Notes under the pieces: generated by a model
What the model saw: the letters and a program-made list of their open reading frames with translations, nothing else
What the model was told of the DNA's origin: nothing
Databases searched by the model: none
Origin: Neobacillus muris
Lineage (GTDB): Bacteria; Bacillota; Bacilli; Bacillales; Cytobacillaceae
DNA: 39,734 bases
Reading direction: 5' to 3'
NCBI RefSeq assembly: GCF_943193175.1
Contig: NZ_CALPDF010000041.1
Coordinates: 1-39,734, forward strand
Position numbers and translations under genes: made by a program
In this document: positions 31,916 through 39,711 of the stretch, piece by piece
How positions within the stretch are numbered: the stretch's first letter is position 1
Layout of the letters: each line of letters starts with the position of its first letter

Positions 31916-31956
31916 AAAGGAGCAATCCTTTAAATCAAAATTTAACATTAGGGGGA
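31916..31956 (+). promoter_or_regulatory. Candidate CsrA-binding sites in the hag leader
   Basis: A first GGA (31919-31921) sits in the short hairpin AAAGGA-GCAA-TCCTTT (31916-31931). A second GGA (31954-31956) lies inside the flagellin SD TTAGGGGGACA. Two GGA motifs 35 bases apart, one overlapping the SD, resemble the arrangement by which CsrA represses hag in B. subtilis. The first GGA lies in the stem rather than the loop, so the match is imperfect. Confidence 0.45.
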
Positions 31957-31965
31957 CATTTATTT

Positions 31966-32781
31966 ATGCGTATTAACCACAATATCGCAGCACTTAACAC
32001 TTATCGTCAGTTAAATACTGCAAACAACGCCCAATCAAGTTCAATGGAGAAATTATCTTCAGGCCAACGGATTAACCGTGCTGGAGACGATGCAGCTGGA
32101 TTAGCTATTTCCGAAAAAATGCGTGGACAAATCCGCGGTTTGGACATGGCATCTAAAAACGCTCAAGATGGTATCTCTTTAATCCAAACAGCTGAAGGCG
32201 CATTAAATGAAACTCATTCCATTCTACAACGTATGCGTGAATTAGCTGTTCAAGGTGCCAACGATACAAACGTTACGGAAGACCGCAATGCTATCCAAGA
32301 CGAAATGAACCAATTAATGTCAGAAATTGATAGAATTGCTGATACTACAGAATTCAATACACAAAACCTATTAAAAGGTTCTTTCTCAGGCACATTCCAA
32401 ATTGGTGCAAATGATGGCCAAAACATTAACATTGCCATTTCTAATATGAGTACAACAGGATTATCTTTATCTTCAACTTCAGTTTCTGTAAGTACACATG
32501 GTGCAGCAAGCTCTTCAATTGATAAATTAGATTCAGCAATTAAGCTTGTATCTGAACAACGTTCTAAACTTGGTGCTTACCAAAACCGCCTAGACCATAC
32601 GATTAATAACTTAGGTACATCTAGTGAAAACTTATCAGCAGCAGAATCTCGTATCCGTGATGTTGATATGGCAAAAGAAATGATGGAGCAAACGAAGCAG
32701 TCAATTCTTGCTCAAGCTTCTCAAGCAATGCTTGCACAAGCAAACCAAAAGCCACAGGCAGTGTTGCAGTTGCTTCAATAA
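31966..32781 (+). CDS. hag: Flagellin (filament protein)
   Basis: This 271-residue flagellin has the conserved N-terminal domain ([37 protein letters not shown]) and C-terminal domain ([20 protein letters not shown], ending AVLQLLQ). The variable middle is very short, about residues 160-190, and Ser/Thr-rich ([20 protein letters not shown]), providing likely O-glycosylation positions. Its codon use is visibly streamlined, as for a highly expressed gene. It is preceded by a GGA-containing leader and followed by a strong terminator and four glycosyltransferase-like genes. Confidence 0.97.
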   Translation: MRINHNIAALNTYRQLNTANNAQSSSMEKLSSGQRINRAGDDAAGLAISEKMRGQIRGLDMASKNAQDGISLIQTAEGALNETHSILQRMRELAVQGANDTNVTEDRNAIQDEMNQLMSEIDRIADTTEFNTQNLLKGSFSGTFQIGANDGQNINIAISNMSTTGLSLSSTSVSVSTHGAASSSIDKLDSAIKLVSEQRSKLGAYQNRLDHTINNLGTSSENLSAAESRIRDVDMAKEMMEQTKQSILAQASQAMLAQANQKPQAVLQLLQ

Positions 32782-32799
32782 TCGTAATAATTTTAAAGA

Positions 32800-32835
32800 A
32801 ATATCGTGCTTTATCTCAAAAGCACGATATTTTTA
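32800..32835 (+). terminator. Rho-independent terminator after hag
   Basis: AATATCGTGCT (32800-32810) pairs with AGCACGATATT (32821-32831) over a ten-base loop and is followed by TTT. The next gene starts 32 bases later with no room for a full promoter. The glycosyltransferase genes are therefore probably transcribed by partial read-through from hag. Confidence 0.9.
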
Positions 32836-32866
32836 TTAAACTTATTACTTCTAGGAGGATAACAGA

Positions 32867-34789
32867 ATGAAACCATTTATTTCATTATGTATGATAGTTA
32901 AAAATGAAGATAAGGTGCTGGGGCGTTGTCTATCATCAGTTGCTCATTTAGTAGATGAAGTAATAGTTGTAGATACTGGCTCAACGGATCGGACAAAAGA
33001 AATCGCAGCTAAATATACGACTGGAATCTATGATTTCGAATGGATAAATGATTTTTCAGCTGCCCGAAACTTTGCGGCTGATAAGGCGTCTGGAGAATGG
33101 ATACTTGTATTAGATGCAGATGAATATATCGATGAGGATAATTTTAAAGACTTTGTCCAAGAAATAAAGGACGACCAAAACCAGTTTGATGCTTACACCG
33201 TAAAAATTCTTAACTTCACCGGCAATTTTGGAGAGAGCCTAGTACAAAATGCTCATGACCGAGTGTATAAAAATAATGGTGAGATACAATATATTCGGAA
33301 AATCCATGAACAATTTCATCATCGGCAGGGAAAACCATTAAATATAAAACTTTCCAGTCTGCAAGTTTTCCACTCTGGCTACTTGAATCAAGTGGTAAAT
33401 GAGAAGGATAAAGGCTCTAGAAATATTGATCTTTTAGAAGATGAAAAAAGTTTTGGTTCCAGTGCGGCATTTGATCATTTTAATTATGGCAATGAGTATG
33501 CGTCAAAAGGAGACTATTCGAAGGCGTTAGAATCTTATTTAGAAGCTTACAAAGGAAAAGGGGATTTTAGGCTAAATTGGGTTTCTACTACATTAGTCCA
33601 AATTATCGTTTGTTTAATGCAGTTAAAAAGATATAACGATGCATTAAATGTAATCGGAGATGCAGAAAGAATTTATACCAATTCAGCCGAAATCCAGTTC
33701 CTTAGAGGAGAAATCTTTTTCTTAAGAGGACAAATGGATGATGCCAAACAAGTATTCCATCAAATAATTGACCATCAGGATAAGTATAATCATATTATTT
33801 TAAGGCCGGATTTAAAAGATCAAAAGCCGCACTTGAGATTGGCTGAAATCTATCTCTATGAAGAAGATTATAAAAATGCGATTCATCATTATTCAAGTGT
33901 AATCAATATCAATAAACATAATCATGAAGCCATAAAAAAGATGATCTCGATATTAAATAAATTCCATACAGCGGAAGAAATTGCTAATTTCATCACTACA
34001 AAGGAATTAGTCAATTCGATTAATATCCAGGACTATGTCAAAGCGAGCTTTGATATAGGAGAACCCCATTTAGCCTTGAAATTATTAGAAGGCTTTGAGG
34101 AAAATCATCCGCTTTTATATAAGATTGGACAATTAAAAAACGGATGTATGAACAAAGCACTAAATATGGAAGAGATTGATGAAATTTTAAATGTTTCCGT
34201 TATGAAAGATTTAGTGAAAGCGAATTGGATCAATATCTTAGATGTCTTTTTGTTACGGGAAATGAACAAGAAAAATAGAAAAGTTGCGGAACTAATGGTG
34301 GATTTTGAGCAAGAAAAGGTTTTTAAAGACTTTGCAGCCATGCTTACTGAAAATACCTTTAATGAGGAACTGGATGAGAACTTATTTATTTTCGCCTTGC
34401 AAACACTGATTCAATATCGGCGAATAGATTTATGTAAGGATTTACTAAATGAAAAAATGCAATACTTAAATAAAAAAAGTATATCTAAAGTAGCAGCTTT
34501 ATTATATGTGAATGGGCTAAAGGCAGATGCCTTGCAGATATATGAGAAGTCAGATTGGAACTATTTTAATGAGCAGGATTTTATCAACATTATTAATAGT
34601 TTACTTGAAACGAATAATGTGGTGAATGCGGTGGAAATTGCGAAGTATGCACTTGCTATTTATGAGCAGGATTTTAGATTTTACAAATTGATAGTAGAAA
34701 ACACGAAAGATAGGAATCTATATACAGAAACCTTGCAAAAAGCAAGAATGTTTTTTGTAGAAAGTCCTTATTTAAAGCAATTAATTTAA
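32867..34789 (+). CDS. Family 2 glycosyltransferase with C-terminal TPR region (640 aa)
   Basis: Residues 1 to about 230 are a GT-A (family 2, SunS-like) transferase with MIVKNEDKVLGRCLSSV, the nucleotide-sugar motif VVDTGSTDRT (35-43) and the metal-binding Asp-Ala-Asp at 83-85 (LDADEYID). From about 195 to the end it is helical, with TPR-type repeats (FNYGNEYASKGDYSKALESY, KPHLRLAEIYLYEEDYKNAI). No membrane helix is seen. It lies right after flagellin with SD AGGAGG. The likely role is sugar transfer to flagellin Ser/Thr in the cytoplasm before export, inferred from position. The sugar is unknown. Confidence 0.85.
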   Translation: MKPFISLCMIVKNEDKVLGRCLSSVAHLVDEVIVVDTGSTDRTKEIAAKYTTGIYDFEWINDFSAARNFAADKASGEWILVLDADEYIDEDNFKDFVQEIKDDQNQFDAYTVKILNFTGNFGESLVQNAHDRVYKNNGEIQYIRKIHEQFHHRQGKPLNIKLSSLQVFHSGYLNQVVNEKDKGSRNIDLLEDEKSFGSSAAFDHFNYGNEYASKGDYSKALESYLEAYKGKGDFRLNWVSTTLVQIIVCLMQLKRYNDALNVIGDAERIYTNSAEIQFLRGEIFFLRGQMDDAKQVFHQIIDHQDKYNHIILRPDLKDQKPHLRLAEIYLYEEDYKNAIHHYSSVININKHNHEAIKKMISILNKFHTAEEIANFITTKELVNSINIQDYVKASFDIGEPHLALKLLEGFEENHPLLYKIGQLKNGCMNKALNMEEIDEILNVSVMKDLVKANWINILDVFLLREMNKKNRKVAELMVDFEQEKVFKDFAAMLTENTFNEELDENLFIFALQTLIQYRRIDLCKDLLNEKMQYLNKKSISKVAALLYVNGLKADALQIYEKSDWNYFNEQDFINIINSLLETNNVVNAVEIAKYALAIYEQDFRFYKLIVENTKDRNLYTETLQKARMFFVESPYLKQLI

Positions 34790-34839
34790 GTCCTGTTAAT
34801 TAAACTGCGATATATTTTGATTCAGAAAGAGGAGTAAAA

Positions 34840-35919
34840 TTGAAAATATCTTTGGCTATAATTGTAAAAAATGAAGAGAAATATATCGAAAGATGTTTGC
34901 AGAGTGTTAGCGGGTTAGTAGATGAGATTGTGGCAGTAGATACTGGATCAACTGATAATACTGTTCCTCTCATTAAGGGAATGAAAAATGTTAAGTTATA
35001 TCATTTTGAATGGTGTGATGATTTCTCCTTGGCACGGAATTTTTCTATTGAAAAAACCACAGGAGATTATGTATTGGTATTAGATGCTGATGAGTATATC
35101 GTTAATGGCACTAGAATCGAAATGGAATCGATTATGGCTAAAGATATCATTGGCAGGATCCAAATTAATAGCCGTTTTAAAAAAGATAATCAAGAACATC
35201 ATTCAAAGTCATATGTTTCAAGGTTTTTCCCTAGAGATGTAAGGTATAAGGGCGCCATTCATGAGCAGCTTGATAGTGAGAGGCCCAGAATCAACACCAA
35301 TTTCATTGTAAGTCATGACGGATATTTTGAAACGAATAAGAGCGAGAGAAATATTCCATTGCTGCAAAAAGCATTGGAAAGAAGCCCAATGGATGGATAT
35401 TATCTTTTTCAGTTAGGAAAAGAATTAAGAATCTCTAAGCAATATGAAGAAGCTTTTTCCTTTTTAAAGAAATCTTACGAACTCACAAATAACAAGGCTG
35501 CGTATTATAGTGAATTAGTAGTAGAGCTGATTAATAGCGGAAAAGAATGTGGAAAGGCAGAGATATTGCTTGTGATCAATCAAAATGAAGATATTTTGGG
35601 AAATGTTTCTGATTTTCATTTTGCAAAGGGCATGTTTTACTTAGATTATTGCTTAAATTATCCTAATCAGGCTCAGCAATATATTCGGAGTATCGAGAGC
35701 AGTTTTTTATCCTGTCTAAAATTAAATCAACATGACCCCATTGAATTTGTACAAGGTACAAGCAGTTACCTAGCTATGTATAATCTAGGCATATATTATG
35801 AGGTAACTGGATACATCAATGAGGCAATGGATTATTATGCATGGTCATCTGAGTACGGTTATTTATTGGCAAAAAGACGTCTTCAAGAATTGATAAGGGA
35901 TAATAAACGAACTCATTAG
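34840..35919 (+). CDS. Family 2 glycosyltransferase with short TPR tail (359 aa)
   Basis: A TTG start at 34840 follows the SD AGAGGAG. The transferase domain (1 to about 190) repeats the layout of the preceding gene: IIVKNEEKYIERCLQSV, VAVDTGSTDNT (32-41) and Asp-Ala-Asp at 82-84 (LDADEYI). The tail (about 190-355) has TPR-like helices (YYLFQLGKELRISKQYEEAF, LAMYNLGIYYEVTGYINEAM). It is clearly homologous to its upstream neighbour, so the pair probably arose by duplication. Action on flagellin, perhaps extending a glycan, is inference. Confidence 0.85.
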   Translation: MKISLAIIVKNEEKYIERCLQSVSGLVDEIVAVDTGSTDNTVPLIKGMKNVKLYHFEWCDDFSLARNFSIEKTTGDYVLVLDADEYIVNGTRIEMESIMAKDIIGRIQINSRFKKDNQEHHSKSYVSRFFPRDVRYKGAIHEQLDSERPRINTNFIVSHDGYFETNKSERNIPLLQKALERSPMDGYYLFQLGKELRISKQYEEAFSFLKKSYELTNNKAAYYSELVVELINSGKECGKAEILLVINQNEDILGNVSDFHFAKGMFYLDYCLNYPNQAQQYIRSIESSFLSCLKLNQHDPIEFVQGTSSYLAMYNLGIYYEVTGYINEAMDYYAWSSEYGYLLAKRRLQELIRDNKRTH

Positions 35920-35956
35920 AAAAATATACAGGAATTAGAATATTGGAGTGAAAAAA

Positions 35957-37309
35957 ATGGCTTCTTTAGAGCAAATTGCACAATATATTAATAACAATGA
36001 AATTGAACAAGCTTATAATGGGATCATCGAATCGGAACAAAAATTAATAGATAATGCAGAGTACTGGAATCTAAGGGCATTATTGTGCGTGAAAATCGGG
36101 GAATATGAAACGGCAAAAGGCTGTTTGGAGAGGTCGTTAAACTTAAACCTCCATCCTGAAGAGGCAGATGCTTTATACAATTATGCTTATGTCCATGAGA
36201 AAATAGGCAAAGTTCAGGATGCGAAAAACTTATATAATCTTTATTGTCTTCTTACAGATGATAGAGATCAGCTGGATGAGATTTTTCCGCAAAATGAAGG
36301 TTTCATTCCCGAAATTAAACTTTTGATTAAGGAAATGAAAAGTAATTTTGCAGAAAGTGAATGGTTTCTCCGGCTTAAATCGAGTTATATAGAGTCTGAA
36401 TATATGAATGATTCTACAGAAAGTGTTTTATTATCAATTATTATACCTTCCTATAATGCAGCTAAATATATTCGTGAAACGATTGAGTCTGCCCTAGTGC
36501 AAACTGTTGAAAATAAAGAAATCATTATTGTAAATGATGGATCTACCGATGAAACACTTCGTATTATAAATGAATATTCCCATATCCCCGAAATTAAAAT
36601 TTTTGATAATGTTATAAATCGTGGTGCTAACTACACTTATAATTATGGCCTTTTACAGGCTAAGGGGAAATATGTCACATTTCTTGATGCAGATGATCTC
36701 TATCTTCCTACCTATTGTTCTAGAGTGATTGACGAGATCGAGGAAAATCATGCTGATCTAGGGTTTGCTAATTTGTTCGCTATGGAAGGGTTTCAAAAAC
36801 TAGAAACAACGCTTTACGGTGTTCCTCGTGACCCGCGTTTCCAGGGCATATTTGGCGGCCAATTTAATAGGTTCCCTGCAGCGCATGTACTTCGGAAATT
36901 TGTCCTTCAAGGGGTGCACATTAGCCCTAGATCCATTTATAAACGTGAATTGTTTCTTAATTTTGGATTAGAAGATAGCCGGCTTAAGATTGCTCATGAT
37001 TGGTTAAGGCATATTCGTTTTATGATTAATAATGCCAAGTGTGTTTTTGTTGAGGAACCTCTTGGCTACTATCGAATCCATGGAGAAGGAAATTCTCAAA
37101 AAAGCGGCCTGAATAATTTAGTGGAGAATCTAAAGGTAATGGAAATCGTGGAGAAAGAGCTTTATCATCTTATGGATGAGGAAGAACGGGCCATTACTCA
37201 TATGATGAAAAAGAAGTTTCGGACAAAATTGTTTATGTTTTTGGCAGAATCCAATTTAACCAATTCGGAAATTGTTCATTTTTTACTTGATAATGGGTTT
37301 AAATCTTAA
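35957..37309 (+). CDS. TPR plus family 2 glycosyltransferase (450 aa)
   Basis: The ATG at 35957 is chosen because GGAG (35945-35948) is eight bases away. The in-frame GTG at 35948 overlaps that SD. Here the order is reversed: TPR-like helices come first (about 1-105, YWNLRALLCVKIGEYETAKG, ALYNYAYVHEKIGKVQDAKN). A family 2 domain follows from about 157, with LSIIIPSYNAAKYIRETIES, IIIVNDGSTDET (189-200) and Asp-Ala-Asp at 244-246 (FLDADDLYLP). The C-terminal helical region includes a GYYRIHGEGNSQ motif. It belongs to a different GT2 branch from the two genes before it. The substrate is unknown. Confidence 0.85.
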   Translation: MASLEQIAQYINNNEIEQAYNGIIESEQKLIDNAEYWNLRALLCVKIGEYETAKGCLERSLNLNLHPEEADALYNYAYVHEKIGKVQDAKNLYNLYCLLTDDRDQLDEIFPQNEGFIPEIKLLIKEMKSNFAESEWFLRLKSSYIESEYMNDSTESVLLSIIIPSYNAAKYIRETIESALVQTVENKEIIIVNDGSTDETLRIINEYSHIPEIKIFDNVINRGANYTYNYGLLQAKGKYVTFLDADDLYLPTYCSRVIDEIEENHADLGFANLFAMEGFQKLETTLYGVPRDPRFQGIFGGQFNRFPAAHVLRKFVLQGVHISPRSIYKRELFLNFGLEDSRLKIAHDWLRHIRFMINNAKCVFVEEPLGYYRIHGEGNSQKSGLNNLVENLKVMEIVEKELYHLMDEEERAITHMMKKKFRTKLFMFLAESNLTNSEIVHFLLDNGFKS

Positions 37310-37315
37310 AGGAAT

Positions 37316-37342
37316 GTTTTTCCTGTCTGCGGCAGGAAAAAC
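37316..37342. other. Perfect 10-bp hairpin between two glycosyltransferase genes
   Basis: GTTTTTCCTG (37316-37325) and CAGGAAAAAC (37333-37342) form a perfect stem with a TCTGCGG loop. The T-run lies within the stem, so efficient termination on the plus strand is uncertain. It may attenuate transcription of the last gene of the cassette. Confidence 0.5.
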
Positions 37343-37408
37343 TAATCATAGTATAAAACGCAATATTTTATAAAGAATAGTGTGATTATCAGGAAAGGCG
37401 ACTAATGG

Positions 37409-38677
37409 ATGATACGGAATAAAAGCATGGAACAAGAAAAAAATCACGGCAAAAAGAATAAATATTTGGTTATATGCAGAGTAGGAGATCAATCCTTACA
37501 TCGTGAATGGATATTGCCTTCAGAATTCAAGAATTTCGATATTTTTATTGATTATTATGGCTCGGATGAGAATAGATATATAGAAGATAGTGATTTTTAC
37601 ACGGAGAATAAGGGGTTAAAGTGGCCAGGTTTATTCTCGTTAATTGAAAGATATAAAGACATTGTGTTTGATTATGAAGCTGTATGGTTTCCAGACGATG
37701 ACATCAAAACAAATGCAAAGACGATCAACGAGATGTTTAAGCTTTTCAGTTATTACGATTTAAAGTTAGCCCAACCCGCTTTAACGAAAGATTCCTATTT
37801 TACCCACGGAATTACAATTGTAAACAATCATTTTAAACTAAGATTCACTGATTTTGTAGAAGTGATGGTCCCGATATTTTCTCGGGATGCTTTATTGGAA
37901 GTTTATCAAACATTTAATGAAAGCCAATCAGGCTGGGGGCTAGATAATATTTGGCCTAAAAAACTTAAAGCGACGGAAAAACAGATAGCAATTCTGGATC
38001 AAACACCGGTTACACATACTAGACCAGTGGGTGGGGGAGAATTATATGCAAAATTAAATATTTCCCCACATCTTGAAGTTAGAAAGTTGCTGCGTAAATA
38101 TGACGTTTTATTGAAAAAATTTATCGTTTACGATGGAATTTTGGCTGACTCACAAAAGGTTTATAGTGATAGTTATGCACTTGATCTTGGTATTCATATT
38201 CTTAGAGGGGCACCCAATGAATTAATATCTGTAACTAAATTTGAAAATGAATATCTATATCCAAATATAACAAGACACATGAAGAATAGTTATTCTATGC
38301 AGAAAGTAACAGAGATCATTATGTCCATGGATAAAGACAACATTTCAAATTATATTGATATAGTATTGGATTTCCATGATAGCATGATCATAAATGCAAT
38401 TGAACAGTACTCCAATAACATCATTGGGCATATGAACCTGATTGGAGAAGCCTTGATTCAGGATGAACAACTAGAAAGAGGTTTGATGTATTTAAATAAT
38501 GCTTTTGTTTTAGATGAAACTAATTCTATTACCCTTTATAATTTGGCAAATGCTTGTTATGTTTTGGGGAAATATGAAAATGCTTTACATTTTTTAAACT
38601 TAATTAGAGATAAAGATTCAAGAGATTTAGAGCTATTGTATAGAGTAATGAGTAAATCAAACAAAGTATCATTCTAA
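37409..38677 (+). CDS. DUF707-like protein with C-terminal TPR (422 aa), putative glycosyltransferase
   Basis: Residues about 17-215 resemble the DUF707 family. They have KYLVICRVGDQSLHREWI near the start, an acidic metal-binding-type motif VWFPDDDIKTN (92-102), PIFSRDALLEVYQTFNES and GWGLDNIWPKKL (175-186). The pattern of a DDD motif followed later by a GWGxD motif recalls GT-A transferases. Residues about 345-412 form TPR-like helices (ALIQDEQLERGLMYLNNAFV, LYNLANACYVLGKYENALHF). The name is from memory of the family and is less certain than for the other genes. It closes the cassette and is followed by a strong terminator. An extra ATG lies at 37427. Confidence 0.65.
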   Translation: MIRNKSMEQEKNHGKKNKYLVICRVGDQSLHREWILPSEFKNFDIFIDYYGSDENRYIEDSDFYTENKGLKWPGLFSLIERYKDIVFDYEAVWFPDDDIKTNAKTINEMFKLFSYYDLKLAQPALTKDSYFTHGITIVNNHFKLRFTDFVEVMVPIFSRDALLEVYQTFNESQSGWGLDNIWPKKLKATEKQIAILDQTPVTHTRPVGGGELYAKLNISPHLEVRKLLRKYDVLLKKFIVYDGILADSQKVYSDSYALDLGIHILRGAPNELISVTKFENEYLYPNITRHMKNSYSMQKVTEIIMSMDKDNISNYIDIVLDFHDSMIINAIEQYSNNIIGHMNLIGEALIQDEQLERGLMYLNNAFVLDETNSITLYNLANACYVLGKYENALHFLNLIRDKDSRDLELLYRVMSKSNKVSF

Positions 38678-38711
38678 TTTCCTTTTATAAAGTTCTCACC
38701 CAAACTTTGTT

Positions 38712-38742
38712 CGGCCTGCTGGATCTCCAGCAGGCTCTTTTT
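38712..38742 (+). terminator. Rho-independent terminator of the glycosylation cassette
   Basis: GCCTGCTGG (38714-38722) and CCAGCAGGC (38727-38735) form a perfect 9-bp stem with an ATCT loop, followed by TCTTTTT. Confidence 0.92.
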
Positions 38743-38766
38743 CATTTAGTATAGATGCGCTTTTTC

Positions 38767-38793
38767 TAAACATTCCTATCAACCTTCCGACAA
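38767..38793 (+). promoter_or_regulatory. SigD promoter for the truncated chemoreceptor gene
   Basis: TAAA (38767-38770), a 15-base spacer and TCCGACAA (38786-38793) match the SigD pattern seen elsewhere in the window. The start codon lies about 100 bases downstream, leaving a leader of roughly 100 bases. Confidence 0.75.
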
Positions 38794-38901
38794 CTAGTAT
38801 GTAAAAGCAAAAACACGGCTCAATGTCCAAACCAGATACTAAGCTAATCAAGCATTTTACTAAAAACTAGCTAGTTGTTATCCAATTTAAGGAGGTACAG
38901 C

Positions 38902-39687
38902 ATGAAAAAACAGAACAAATCCAAGGGGAAATTTAAATGGAACAGTACCAGAAACAAGCTGATTGCCAATATGACCGCCATGGCGCTGATTCCATTGCTT
39001 GTATTAACCATTGTATCCAACGTGATTACAAAAACTAATTTTACTGATGAACTAGAACACACTACGGAGGAAACCACTGAGCAGGCAAGCAAAAGCCTGG
39101 ATTACAAATTACAAGGCGTGGCCAATCAATTACACTTATTATCCCATAACATCAACTTCACCGAGTTTTATGAGAACCCGATGAATGCGACATACGGTTT
39201 CTACCTATTGGAAGGTACCTTAAACACAAGTGACGAGTATGCCAACGTTTATTTTGCGTCTACGAAAAAAGATATGGTAATGGCGCCGAAAGATGAGCTC
39301 CCTGAAAACTATGACCCTACCCAGCGTGATTGGTATAAAGGGGCGGTAAAGAAGGACGGGCAGGTTTTTTACAGCGAACCGTATCAAGACGCTGTCACGA
39401 ATCAAACCATCATCACTATTGCGCAGGCGGTAAAAGATAAGCAGGAAAACATTGTTGGGGTTGCGGCTGTCGACCTTGATATCAGCAATTTTTCCAAAGC
39501 AGTAAGTGATATCCAAATCGGGGAGAAAGGCTATATGACCATCATGAGCAGTGCAGGCATCTTTATCGCGCACCCTGATAAAGCGATGATGGGCAAGAGT
39601 GCCAAGGATCTCGATTTGTGGAAAGACATGGCCAAAACGAAAGAAGGATATAGTAACCCTGAATTATTCACAGATTTTATGAAATAG
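38902..39687 (+). CDS. Chemoreceptor-like sensor (dCache type) lacking the signalling domain
   Basis: This 261-residue protein starts at ATG after the SD AAGGAGGT (38889-38896). It has a basic N-terminus, one membrane helix (about 22-45, NMTAMALIPLLVLTIVSNVI) and a Cache sensor. The sensor includes YDPTQRDWYKGAVKKDG, VFYSEPYQDAVTNQTIITIA and the membrane-proximal part IMSSAGIFIAHPDKAMMGKS. It stops at TAG after LFTDFMK. No second membrane helix, HAMP or kinase-control domain is present, and the remaining 47 bases in other frames show none. It resembles the N-terminal 260 residues of Bacillus McpA-type receptors (usually about 660). It is either a decayed receptor or a free-standing sensor subunit. 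Confidence 0.75.
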   Translation: MKKQNKSKGKFKWNSTRNKLIANMTAMALIPLLVLTIVSNVITKTNFTDELEHTTEETTEQASKSLDYKLQGVANQLHLLSHNINFTEFYENPMNATYGFYLLEGTLNTSDEYANVYFASTKKDMVMAPKDELPENYDPTQRDWYKGAVKKDGQVFYSEPYQDAVTNQTIITIAQAVKDKQENIVGVAAVDLDISNFSKAVSDIQIGEKGYMTIMSSAGIFIAHPDKAMMGKSAKDLDLWKDMAKTKEGYSNPELFTDFMK

Positions 39688-39711
39688 GCAAATATCGCCT
39701 ATCTAATAGGC
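39684..39711 (+). other. Overlapping hairpins at the stop codon of the truncated receptor
   Basis: ATAGGC (39684-39689, containing the TAG stop), GCCTAT (39697-39702) and ATAGGC (39706-39711) allow two mutually exclusive stems. The second is followed by TTTCTTG and could act as a weak terminator. Confidence 0.4.
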
